Source: Gammaproteobacteria bacterium (GTDB lineage Bacteria > Pseudomonadota > Gammaproteobacteria > Methylococcales > UBA2780). From it: DNA of 8,325 nucleotides. Both the position numbers and the translations under genes were made by a program. Of the stretch, positions 1 through 5,806 are shown in pieces (position 1 is the stretch's first letter; every line of letters begins with the position of its first letter). The notes under the pieces are model-generated. The model ran no database searches, was not told where the DNA came from, and saw only the letters and a list, made by a program, of their open reading frames with translations. The stretch covers positions 1 to 8,325 of the forward strand of contig QNFJ01000093.1 of assembly GCA_003646305.1 (NCBI GenBank), written 5' to 3'.

Positions 1-154
1 GGCTCATGTCGCCAAAATCTATCAAGATTGCAATGCGGGTCTGCTTGATATCGATTTGATGAAGGCGGGTCGTTTAGAGTATTTGAATAAGCTTGGAATG
101 GCCTATATCAATAAAGACATTGATGCTGAGTTCGTTTCACTTGTTTCTAGCTGA
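1..154 (+). CDS. Unrecognised protein, C-terminal fragment (5' truncated by window edge)
   Basis: An open frame enters from the left edge (first full codon at position 2) and stops at TGA 152-154, giving the last 50 residues of a protein. The piece begins AHVAKIYQDCNAGLLD and ends in FVSLVSS. It is mixed charged/hydrophobic, probably helical, with one cysteine (in QDCN), no membrane segment and no sorting tail. In related genomes icd or cspD often lies upstream of clpS, but this tail does not resemble the C-terminus of E. coli isocitrate dehydrogenase, so I do not assign it. The frame is kept without stops up to a normal TGA, and the non-coding stretch that follows fits the end of a real gene. 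Function unknown from what is visible. Confidence 0.6.
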   Translation, partial: AHVAKIYQDCNAGLLDIDLMKAGRLEYLNKLGMAYINKDIDAEFVSLVSS

Positions 155-403
155 GCCGTTAATTTTTAGTGCATCGTTCCCTGCTGCTCTGTTTTATTAG
201 CCGTTAAAGCGGCAAGCATTCAATATTAATTGATAACTAAGCAACCTCTAATCACTCGGTTTAGTGGTGTAAAAAGTGTCAACAGGCAACTGATGCGGCC
301 TCTCAGACCAAATCCATTATTATTTGTCAGGTTTTTTTACATGAGTGGTGAACGTATTATTGACAATTCTTCATCCTATTGAAAAGTTTAGTAAAAAAAC
401 AAT
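155..403. other. Non-coding region upstream of the PEP-CTERM gene
   Basis: About 250 bases with no credible gene; the longest ATG frames are a dozen codons and lack a ribosome site. It holds a 9-base direct repeat AGCCGTTAA (154-162 and 199-207) and a short GCCG/CGGC hairpin at 200-213 that has no T-run and is a poor terminator. It also holds the first copy of an 18-bp repeat (274-291) and TGTCA-type words at 277-281, 325-329 and, inverted, 361-365. The position, roughly 65-155 bases upstream of the predicted sigma-54 start site, is where enhancer-binding activators usually bind, so part of it may be regulatory. That role is inferred. Confidence 0.4.
274..291 (+). repeat. Imperfect direct repeat, copy 1
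   Basis: AAGTGTCAACAGGCAACT matches the copy at 1290-1307 in 16 of 18 positions, with both mismatches in the centre. The two copies lie about 1,016 bases apart and enclose the PEP-CTERM gene with its promoter. The word TGATGCGG follows this copy directly and precedes the other copy by one base. It could be a scar of insertion or duplication, or a shared protein-binding site; the sequence alone does not decide. Confidence 0.45.
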
Positions 404-419
404 TGGTGCAATATTTGCA
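404..419 (+). promoter_or_regulatory. Candidate sigma-54 (-24/-12) promoter of the PEP-CTERM gene
   Basis: TGGTGCAATATTTGCA fits the RpoN consensus TGGCACGNNNNTTGCW at the invariant positions: GG at 405-406 and GC at 417-418 with exactly 10 bases between, plus the TTGCA -12 block. The mismatches are in the less conserved CACG part. The start of transcription would be near 430, giving a leader of about 83 bases before the ATG at 513. PEP-CTERM genes in several proteobacteria are associated with RpoN and the PrsK/PrsR sensor-regulator pair, which fits. I see no competing strong sigma-70 promoter here. Confidence 0.55.
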
Positions 420-447
420 AATCCGTAAAAACATGAGGTTAGAACGG

Positions 448-463
448 CCACTGCTAGCAATGG
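448..463. promoter_or_regulatory. Imperfect palindrome in the predicted leader of the PEP-CTERM mRNA
   Basis: CCACTGCTAGCAATGG is palindromic in 7 of 8 base pairs, centred on CTAG. It lies about 20-35 bases downstream of the predicted sigma-54 start and about 50 upstream of the ATG. It could be an operator or a small hairpin in the leader. No family assignment is possible. Confidence 0.25.
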
Positions 464-512
464 TGACTTTAAGCTCTTAAAATTTAAGTTATAAATTTAT
501 TTGGAGGTTGGC

Positions 513-1205
513 ATGAAAATAACTCTTTGGAAACCAGTTTTTCCCGTAATTGCACTTTTTGTATTATTTTCTGGAAACGTGCAGGCTTTGCCTTATTTTG
601 TAGGTGCAAGTATTTATGATGCGTATGCATCAGGCGCACAGAGGTTGGCTGGGTTTCGTTATTCAACTAATTCGGGGGATCCAGGATCTGCTGCATTACC
701 ATTGGATTTTGTTGGTGATAATCCTGATGCCGGTTTTGTAAGTCGTGACATAGCTTTTGAACTTCAATTGGGTGATAACACTTTTGAATTTGATCGTGCT
801 AAAAGTACATGGCCTGTTTTCTTCTACGGTTTAAATTTATTTTTTAATACTACTGGGACTCCTTTGGTAAGTACTGTTGATGAAATTGGTGATCTTGTAG
901 TCGCGTCACAGAATAATACGGTACCATTTTTTACTCCGGTAGCAGGGACACAGGTTTCATCCTATGGAACAAATGCTCTGAACACTCTTCCTTATAATGG
1001 TGATACTTTGCAGTCTTTAGGGTTGTTTGATATCTCCGTGACAGGTTTTGACATCGGTGAGACATCAATAAATGTCCTAGGCTCAGTCACTATTAATGTT
1101 GTACAACGTGATTCACCACCTACTCCTTCCGTTCCAGTTCCAGCCACCTATTTACTGTTTGGTATAGGGTTTGTCGTAATTCGGTTTTTTCGTAAAATGG
1201 CTTGA
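513..1205 (+). CDS. Secreted PEP-CTERM-type (exosortase-sorted) protein, 230 aa
   Basis: Predicted to be exported by Sec, processed at its C-terminus by an exosortase and released or anchored at the cell surface in connection with exopolysaccharide. Residues 1-25 are a signal peptide: MKITLWK, a hydrophobic core, then VQA before the cleavage point. The middle (about 26-200) is Asn/Asp/Thr/Ser/Gly-rich, free of cysteine and probably beta-rich; I recognise no domain. The tail is tripartite: a Pro-rich run PPTPS, the sorting motif VPVPAT (207-212), one membrane segment (about 213-226) and the basic end RFFRK. The motif has Val where the classical VPEPAT has Glu, close to the VPLPA variant. The ATG at 513 is chosen because GGAGG (503-507) sits 5 bases before it; the in-frame TTG at 501 would place that site inside the gene. 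The gene is monocistronic, with a sigma-54 promoter candidate upstream and a terminator downstream. Sorting by an exosortase is inferred, as none is encoded here. Confidence 0.85.
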   Translation: MKITLWKPVFPVIALFVLFSGNVQALPYFVGASIYDAYASGAQRLAGFRYSTNSGDPGSAALPLDFVGDNPDAGFVSRDIAFELQLGDNTFEFDRAKSTWPVFFYGLNLFFNTTGTPLVSTVDEIGDLVVASQNNTVPFFTPVAGTQVSSYGTNALNTLPYNGDTLQSLGLFDISVTGFDIGETSINVLGSVTINVVQRDSPPTPSVPVPATYLLFGIGFVVIRFFRKMA

Positions 1206-1289
1206 GCTAGAATTGGGCAGTAAAGACAACATAATGAATCAGTTCTCATAATCACCTGTTGGGAATCTAGCCTGATTAAATGATGCGGT

Positions 1290-1307
1290 AAGTGTCAGTA
1301 GGCAACT
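1290..1307 (+). repeat. Imperfect direct repeat, copy 2
   Basis: AAGTGTCAGTAGGCAACT, second copy of the element at 274-291 (16/18 identical). It lies about 85 bases after the PEP-CTERM stop codon and abuts the terminator hairpin. The heptamer AGTGTCA occurs a third time at 1390-1396, in front of clpS. Confidence 0.45.
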
Positions 1308-1345
1308 AAAAGCTCAGTACCTTAAAAGGGCGCTGGGCTTTTTTT
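1308..1345 (+). terminator. Rho-independent terminator after the PEP-CTERM gene
   Basis: AGCTCAG (1311-1317) pairs with CTGGGCT (1333-1339) with one G-U pair. The stem is extended by AAA/TTT at 1308-1310 and 1340-1342, the loop is 15 bases, and seven T follow the last stem C (1339-1345). It separates the PEP-CTERM transcript from clpS. Confidence 0.7.
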
Positions 1346-1359
1346 ATTCAATTTTTCAG

Positions 1360-1388
1360 TTGAGGTTTGGGCACTTTCTATCTATGGT
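1360..1388 (+). promoter_or_regulatory. Candidate sigma-70 promoter of clpSA
   Basis: TTGAGG (1360-1365) and TATGGT (1383-1388) are separated by 17 bases; each matches the consensus in 4 of 6 positions. The start would fall near 1395, leaving a leader of about 37 bases before the clpS ATG. Its place just after the upstream terminator supports it, but both boxes are only moderate. Confidence 0.35.
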
Positions 1389-1431
1389 TAGTGTCATAGA
1401 GTAGGTTTGGTTTTAAGCGTTGAGGAAGTTG

Positions 1432-1755
1432 ATGGGTCATAGTTCGGATGATGAGTCTATTGGGGGCGGTGTTGCTGTTCAGGAGAGTAAACCTGAGCTC
1501 AAGAAGCCCTCTTTATATAAGGTAGTTTTGTTAAATGATGACTACACACCAATGGATTTTGTGATTGATGTTTTGGCTCGTTTTTTTGCGATGAGCGAAG
1601 ACAAGGCAACACAAATAATGTTGCATGTTCATACGCGGGGTGTCGGTGTGTGTGGTGTTTATTCAAAAGAAATTGCAGAGACGAAGGTGCAGATGGTGAA
1701 TGATTATTCAAGAGATCATCAGCATCCTCTTATGTGTGCAATGGAAGAAGATTAA
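1432..1755 (+). CDS. clpS: ClpS, N-degron adaptor for ClpAP, 107 aa
   Basis: Small cytoplasmic adaptor that binds proteins carrying N-terminal Leu, Phe, Tyr or Trp and delivers them to the ClpA N-domain for degradation by ClpAP. The first ~30 residues are a variable, flexible extension. The conserved core begins at SLYKVVLLNDDYTPMDFVID; the NDD triad and the following TPM residues form the N-degron pocket in the family. The HVHTRG helix, CGVYSKEIAETK and the closing HPLMCAMEED match E. coli ClpS (106 aa) in order and length. The ATG at 1432 is chosen because GAGG (1422-1425) lies 6 bases upstream; the in-frame TTG at 1420 would lengthen the protein by four residues and has no ribosome site. 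The stop codon is 14 bases before the clpA start, so the two are surely co-transcribed. Confidence 0.96.
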   Translation: MGHSSDDESIGGGVAVQESKPELKKPSLYKVVLLNDDYTPMDFVIDVLARFFAMSEDKATQIMLHVHTRGVGVCGVYSKEIAETKVQMVNDYSRDHQHPLMCAMEED

Positions 1756-1769
1756 CAGAGGCAGGTGAT

Positions 1770-4031
1770 ATGTTAAGTAAAGAACTCGAAATCTCACTTA
1801 ATAATGCATTCAAAGATGCGGGTAATAGCCGGCATGAGTTTATTACGGTTGAGCACTTGCTACGCGCTATGTTGAGTAACACTATCGCAAGCGAGGTGCT
1901 GCTTGCCTGTGGTGCAGATATTCCTGCACTGCATGAGTCGCTTAACAGTTATCTTGAAGAAACCATTCCATTAATGCCTGAGGGTGTTGAGCGAGAAACT
2001 CAGCCGACGCTCGGTTTTCAGCGTGTGCTTCAGCGGGCAGTTTTTCATGTCCAGTCATCGGGAAAAAGTGAGGTGACCGGTGCGAATATCCTTGTAGCAA
2101 TTTTTAGCGAGCAAGATTCACAGTCGGTTTACCTGTTGGGTAAACAAGATGTAACACGTCTGGAGGTGGTGAATTTTATTTCGCATGGTTTTTCTGATCA
2201 GGCAGCTGATCGTGATGCACAGCCTGTACTGCAAGGAGAGCAGGTGGATGATGAGGCATCAAATGGCCCTCTGACAAAATATGCAGAAAATCTTAATGAG
2301 AAGGCAGCAAAAGGATTAATTGACCCGCTCATTGGGCGGATGAAAGAGGTTGAAAGAACCATCCAGACGCTGTGCCGCAGACGAAAAAATAATCCGCTAC
2401 TGGTTGGTGAATCGGGTGTTGGGAAGACGGCAATAGCGGAGGGTTTAGCCAAGAAAATTGTCGATGGTGAGGTCCCTGATGTCTTAAAGGATGGCGTTAT
2501 TTACTCTCTGGATATGGGGGCGTTAGTTGCGGGAACGAAATATCGCGGTGATTTTGAAAAGCGCCTGAAAGGGTTGATTGCAGCAATCAAGAAAGAGCAG
2601 CACGGTATTCTTTTTATCGATGAGATTCATACTATTATCGGTGCCGGTTCCACTTCAGGTGGGGTGATGGATGCCTCAAATTTGATTAAACCGGTATTAG
2701 CATCGGGTGAGCTACGTTGTATTGGCTCAACAACCTATCAAGAGTACCGCGGTATTTTTGAGAAAGATCATGCGCTTGCAAGGCGTTTCCAGAAAATAGA
2801 TGTGATTGAACCCTCGGTCGAAGAGACCTACCAGATTTTGATGGGCATCAAAGAGTATTTTGAAAAGCACCACGATGTTGAGTATGAACCTTCAGCCGTG
2901 AGGTTGGCAGCTGAGCTATCTGACCGTTACATCAATGAGCGTTTTTTACCGGATAAAGCGATTGATGTGATCGATGAGGCGGGGGCAAAGCAACGTCTAG
3001 ATAAACCAGAAGCGCGGAAAAAATTAATCACAACGAGTGAAGTGGAAGAGGTGGTTGCCAGTATTGCGAGAATTCCGGTTCAGGCGCTCTCCTCCAACGA
3101 CAAGGATAAGTTAAAAGAGCTTGATAAAAATCTTAAAATGGTTGTTTTTGGCCAGGATGAAGCGATTTCTGCTTTAGCAACAGCGATTAAGCTTTCACGT
3201 TCGGGATTAAGAGATCGACAGAAAACGATTGGCTCGTTCCTGTTTGCGGGGCCGACCGGTGTTGGTAAGACAGAGGTCACGAATCAGTTAGCAAAGATAC
3301 TGGGGATCGAGCTGATTCGCTTTGATATGTCAGAGTATATGGAACGCCATACGGTGTCGCGTTTGATCGGTGCGCCACCGGGTTATGTCGGTTTTGATCA
3401 GGGCGGTTTGCTGACGGAAGCGGTGAATAAACATCCGCACGCCGTATTACTGCTTGATGAAATCGAGAAGGCGCATCCAGATGTTTATAACTTGCTGCTG
3501 CAAGTAATGGATCATGGCACGTTGACCGATAACAATGGGCGTAAGGCTGATTTCAGGAGTGTCATTATGGTGATGACGACTAACGCGGGTGCGGAAGAGG
3601 GTGGTCGTGCTTCAATTGGTTTTACAGCACAAGATCATGCAACGGATGCGCTAAAAGTGGTTGATAAGACCTTTAGTCCTGAGTTCCGTAACCGTTTAGA
3701 TGCGGTTATTCAATTTAAACCACTCGATATTCAGATTATCGGTCATGTGGTCGATAAATTTATCTTTGAGTTAGAGTCGCAATTAGCAGAAAAGAATGTG
3801 TCGCTTGTTCTCGAGCCTGAAGCTAGGCAGTGGTTGGCAGAGCATGGCTGTGATCCGAAAATGGGCGCAAGGCCGATGGCAAGGGTGATTCAGGACAATA
3901 TCAAGAAGCCACTTGCTGAGGATATTTTGTTTGGTGATCTTGCCCAGGGTGGCTGTGTGAGGATTGTTGTTGATCAGGAAAAGCTGGCTTTCGTGATAGA
4001 AAACCGTCCAGCACTGACTGCGCCAGACTAA
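1770..4031 (+). CDS. clpA: ClpA, ATP-dependent unfoldase subunit of ClpAP, 753 aa
   Basis: Hexameric AAA+ unfoldase that threads substrates, including ClpS-delivered N-degron proteins, into ClpP. Order of parts: Clp N-domain (about 1-145), a linker, then the first AAA+ module with Walker A GESGVGKT (213-220), Walker B ILFIDE (280-285) and the pore motif GTKYRGDFEKR. The second module has Walker A GPTGVGKT (494-501), Walker B VLLLDE (559-564) and the GYVG pore loop. The C-terminal small domain contains MGARPMARVIQDN. The ClpP-docking loop is present as IGF (616-618), where E. coli ClpA has IGL at almost the same position. Length is close to E. coli ClpA (758 aa). The start at 1770 has GAGG (1758-1761) and AGG (1763-1765) upstream and matches the family N-terminus (MLxxELExSL). 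All catalytic motifs are intact. Confidence 0.98.
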   Translation: MLSKELEISLNNAFKDAGNSRHEFITVEHLLRAMLSNTIASEVLLACGADIPALHESLNSYLEETIPLMPEGVERETQPTLGFQRVLQRAVFHVQSSGKSEVTGANILVAIFSEQDSQSVYLLGKQDVTRLEVVNFISHGFSDQAADRDAQPVLQGEQVDDEASNGPLTKYAENLNEKAAKGLIDPLIGRMKEVERTIQTLCRRRKNNPLLVGESGVGKTAIAEGLAKKIVDGEVPDVLKDGVIYSLDMGALVAGTKYRGDFEKRLKGLIAAIKKEQHGILFIDEIHTIIGAGSTSGGVMDASNLIKPVLASGELRCIGSTTYQEYRGIFEKDHALARRFQKIDVIEPSVEETYQILMGIKEYFEKHHDVEYEPSAVRLAAELSDRYINERFLPDKAIDVIDEAGAKQRLDKPEARKKLITTSEVEEVVASIARIPVQALSSNDKDKLKELDKNLKMVVFGQDEAISALATAIKLSRSGLRDRQKTIGSFLFAGPTGVGKTEVTNQLAKILGIELIRFDMSEYMERHTVSRLIGAPPGYVGFDQGGLLTEAVNKHPHAVLLLDEIEKAHPDVYNLLLQVMDHGTLTDNNGRKADFRSVIMVMTTNAGAEEGGRASIGFTAQDHATDALKVVDKTFSPEFRNRLDAVIQFKPLDIQIIGHVVDKFIFELESQLAEKNVSLVLEPEARQWLAEHGCDPKMGARPMARVIQDNIKKPLAEDILFGDLAQGGCVRIVVDQEKLAFVIENRPALTAPD

Positions 4032-4036
4032 GAGAA

Positions 4037-4066
4037 TCAACAGCCGAGGGTGTTGACCCTTGGGCT
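4037..4066. terminator. Hairpin between convergent clpA and infA, probable terminator
   Basis: AGCCGAGGGT (4042-4051) pairs with ACCCTTGGGCT (4056-4066) with one G-U pair, one bulge and a GTTG loop. The T-run is weak in both directions. A second fold shares bases with it: TCAACA (4037-4042) pairs perfectly with TGTTGA (4051-4056), so the two cannot form together. Its position 6-35 bases after the clpA stop and 16-45 bases after the infA stop suggests a shared, possibly inefficient, terminator. Confidence 0.5.
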
Positions 4067-4081
4067 TTGGGTTTGACTGTC

Positions 4082-4300
4082 CTATTTAACTCGGAAAGTG
4101 ATGCGGCCTTTAGAAAGGTCGTATGGGGTCATTTCAACTTTTACGCGATCACCTGTCAAAATGCGGATGTAATGTTTGCGCATTTTTCCTGAGATATGGG
4201 CAATCAGGATATGTCCATTGTCCAGCTCTACCCGGAATGTGGTGTTAGGCAGCGTATCAATCACTTTGCCTTCCATTTCGATCTGGTCTTCTTTTGCCAT
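4082..4300 (-). CDS. infA: Translation initiation factor IF-1, 72 aa
   Basis: Essential single-domain OB-fold protein that binds the 30S A site during initiation with IF-2 and IF-3. The product has the canonical 72-residue length and hallmark segments: MAKEDQIEMEGKVID at the start, LPNTTFRVELDNGH, HISGKMRKHYIRIL, GDRVKVEMTPYDLSKGRI and the closing TFRVK. The ribosome site before the ATG is poor (CGTAGAAAATT), notable for a highly expressed gene. It lies downstream of bpt across a 78-base gap that contains a promoter candidate, and converges on clpA. The clpA-infA neighbourhood is conserved in gammaproteobacteria, including E. coli. Confidence 0.98.
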   Translation of the reverse strand: MAKEDQIEMEGKVIDTLPNTTFRVELDNGHILIAHISGKMRKHYIRILTGDRVKVEMTPYDLSKGRITFRVK

Positions 4301-4342
4301 AATTTTCTACGTTTAATCTAAAGCTGTTGAGTTAATCGAACA

Positions 4343-4351
4343 ATTCTAACA
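4343..4351 (-). promoter_or_regulatory. Candidate extended -10 promoter of infA
   Basis: On the - strand the bases read TGTTAGAAT: an extended -10 (TGN followed by TAGAAT, 5 of 6 to consensus). There is no convincing -35 at 17 bases, which extended -10 promoters tolerate; TTGCGC lies 21 bases upstream of the TAGAAT hexamer. The start would be near 4336, giving a leader of about 36 bases. It lies in the only sizeable gap between bpt and infA, consistent with infA having its own transcript. Confidence 0.45.
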
Positions 4352-4378
4352 TATTCAATTAATGCTGTGGCGCAATAA

Positions 4379-5104
4379 TTATGGTTTTATCTTTTTCTGG
4401 GCAATGGTTTGCCATCGATCCTCAATAAAGCCTTCCAATGGTTGATAATTTGTTTTGTAGGACATTTTTCTGCATTGCTCGATCCAGTAACCTAGGTAGA
4501 GCCACTGCATTTCGCGTTTTTTAGCCTCTTCAATTTGCTGTAAGACGCTGAAAACGCCGAGGCTTCTAGCGGATAATTCAGGGTCGAAAAAGGTATAGAC
4601 CGCAGAAAAACCGGTCTCAAGAAAGTCGGTAACCGCAACAGCCGCAAGTTTGCCTGTAATCCGGTATTCAAAGAATTTTGTTTCGCACCAGTCACTCATC
4701 AGGAAGTTACTAAAATCGGCAGGAGTGCTATCGGCCATTGTGCCGCCAGCATGGCGTGATTGTTGATAACGGCAATAAAGCTCGTAGCGTTCGTCGTTAT
4801 AACTTGCCGTTTGTATAGAGAGACGAACGTCGCTGTTCTTTTTAAGAATACGCCGTTGATTCCGGCTGGGGGTAAAGTGTGACACCGACAGGCGAGTTGC
4901 AATGCAGGCGGAACAGTTTTGGCACATCGGCCGGTAAATCTGACTACCACTTCTACGAAAACCATACGCGGCAAGCATGCTGTAAAGGCTTGTGGACAAA
5001 GCGAGAGAGGGGTCGATAAACTGGCTGCCTGCAATCTGGCCAGGCAGGTAGTCGCAAGGCTGCTCCGGGCTTTGATAAAGCCGAATGCTAGTTTCTGAAG
5101 TCAT
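4379..5104 (-). CDS. bpt: Bpt, aspartate/glutamate leucyltransferase (arginyltransferase family), 241 aa
   Basis: Transfers Leu from Leu-tRNA to proteins with N-terminal Asp or Glu, turning secondary N-degrons into ClpS-readable ones. It belongs to the ATE1-related family; in bacteria of this group the added residue is Leu rather than Arg. The N-terminal ATE domain carries the conserved cysteines: C17 in PCDYLPGQ, and C61, C64 and C67 in YRPMCQNCSAC. The C-terminal GNAT-like domain contains RHAGGTM, FFEYRI, the AVYTFFDP stretch and LGYWIEQCRKMSYK. Length is typical of bacterial Bpt. The ATG at 5104 lies inside the end of aat, a 17-base overlap, implying translational coupling. Specificity for Leu and Asp/Glu is from family knowledge. 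Confidence 0.93.
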   Translation of the reverse strand: MTSETSIRLYQSPEQPCDYLPGQIAGSQFIDPSLALSTSLYSMLAAYGFRRSGSQIYRPMCQNCSACIATRLSVSHFTPSRNQRRILKKNSDVRLSIQTASYNDERYELYCRYQQSRHAGGTMADSTPADFSNFLMSDWCETKFFEYRITGKLAAVAVTDFLETGFSAVYTFFDPELSARSLGVFSVLQQIEEAKKREMQWLYLGYWIEQCRKMSYKTNYQPLEGFIEDRWQTIAQKKIKP

Positions 5105-5786
5105 TCCAGAAGCAGTTCGAGGGTTGTTTGGCGCAGAACGTTTTTAGGTGTTTGGAGAACTGCTCTCTAGAGATTTCTTCAGCCCCTAAACTGATTAAAT
5201 GCTCTGTTCTGACCTGACAATCGATCAGTTGGTAACCCGCTTTTTGTAATTGCGTAACGAGGGTTACAAAAGCGACTTTTGAGGCATTGCTAATGTGGCT
5301 AAACATGGATTCACCAAAAAAAACCGCTCCAATTGAAACGCCATATAGTCCACCAACCAGCTTATCGTCTTGCCACGCTTCGACAGAGTGAGCGAAACCC
5401 TTTTTATGGAGGGCTAGATAAGCCTCTTTGATCTCTTCTGTTATCCAGGTTTCATCACCGCCACTCCTCGGCGAGCCACATTGCTCGATCACTTCTGAAA
5501 AAGCGCTGTCAAATGTGATATTAAATAACCCTTTACGGACTGTTTTTCTCAGGCTTTTTGAGATCTTTAAGTTTTCAGGATAGATTACGAGGCGAGGGCT
5601 AGGAGTCCACCAGAGAATGGGTTCATCCTGACTATACCAGGGGAATATTCCGTGCTGGTACGCGTTAATCAGTCGTTCTGTGGATAGACAGCCGCCAACC
5701 GCAAGAAGGCCATTAGGCTCGTTCAGCGCCAGATCTGAATCTGGAAAAGGTTCGAAAGGGTTAGATGGATCTAATAAGGGGAGCAT
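5088..5786 (-). CDS. aat: Aat, leucyl/phenylalanyl-tRNA--protein transferase, 232 aa
   Basis: Transfers Leu or Phe from aminoacyl-tRNA to N-terminal Lys or Arg, creating primary N-degrons for ClpS-ClpAP; cytoplasmic. Family hallmarks in order: EPNGLLAVGG (23-32), YQHGIFPWYS (43-52), ILWWTPSPR (57-65), TWIT (113-116), HSVEAW, LVGGLYGV (143-150), GESMFS (158-163), ASK and LIDCQ (187-191). D189 and Q191 correspond to the E. coli catalytic pair D186/Q188. Length matches E. coli Aat (234 aa). The ATG at 5786 gives the expected family N-terminus but has no clear Shine-Dalgarno site; a hairpin lies 21 bases upstream in the trxB-aat gap. It is part of a trxB-aat-bpt series on this strand. Confidence 0.97.
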   Translation of the reverse strand: MLPLLDPSNPFEPFPDSDLALNEPNGLLAVGGCLSTERLINAYQHGIFPWYSQDEPILWWTPSPRLVIYPENLKISKSLRKTVRKGLFNITFDSAFSEVIEQCGSPRSGGDETWITEEIKEAYLALHKKGFAHSVEAWQDDKLVGGLYGVSIGAVFFGESMFSHISNASKVAFVTLVTQLQKAGYQLIDCQVRTEHLISLGAEEISREQFSKHLKTFCAKQPSNCFWNDFRN

Positions 5787-5806
5787 CGAGACTAGAGTAA
5801 CCGCTG

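Noticed and set aside
1..154. Assignment of the left fragment to icd because of gene order
   Set aside because: The visible residues do not resemble the C-terminus of E. coli-type isocitrate dehydrogenase; gene order alone is not enough.
200..213. GCCG-TTAAAG-CGGC as terminator of the first gene
   Set aside because: Only a 4-bp stem and no following T-run.
292..301. GATGCGGCCT shared with 4100-4109 inside infA
   Set aside because: A 10-base match, one copy within a conserved coding region; most likely chance.
501..512. In-frame TTG 501 as start of the PEP-CTERM protein
   Set aside because: It would put the GGAGG ribosome site inside the coding region and add four residues before a typical signal peptide starting MKITLWK.
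484..666. 60-codon - strand frame across the PEP-CTERM start
   Set aside because: It overlaps the leader and signal peptide of a well-supported gene, and its composition is unlike a normal protein.
1734..1769. ATG 1734 as clpA start, overlapping clpS
   Set aside because: The added 12 residues are the clpS 3' end read in another frame; the family N-terminus begins at 1770 with its own ribosome site.
2198..3280. Antisense frames of 66-84 codons opposite clpA
   Set aside because: They lie opposite strongly conserved AAA+ motifs, have no ribosome sites and resemble reverse reading of clpA codons.
4699..5034. 111-codon - strand frame inside bpt
   Set aside because: Antiphase shadow of bpt; composition is implausible and bpt itself has clear family motifs over this stretch.
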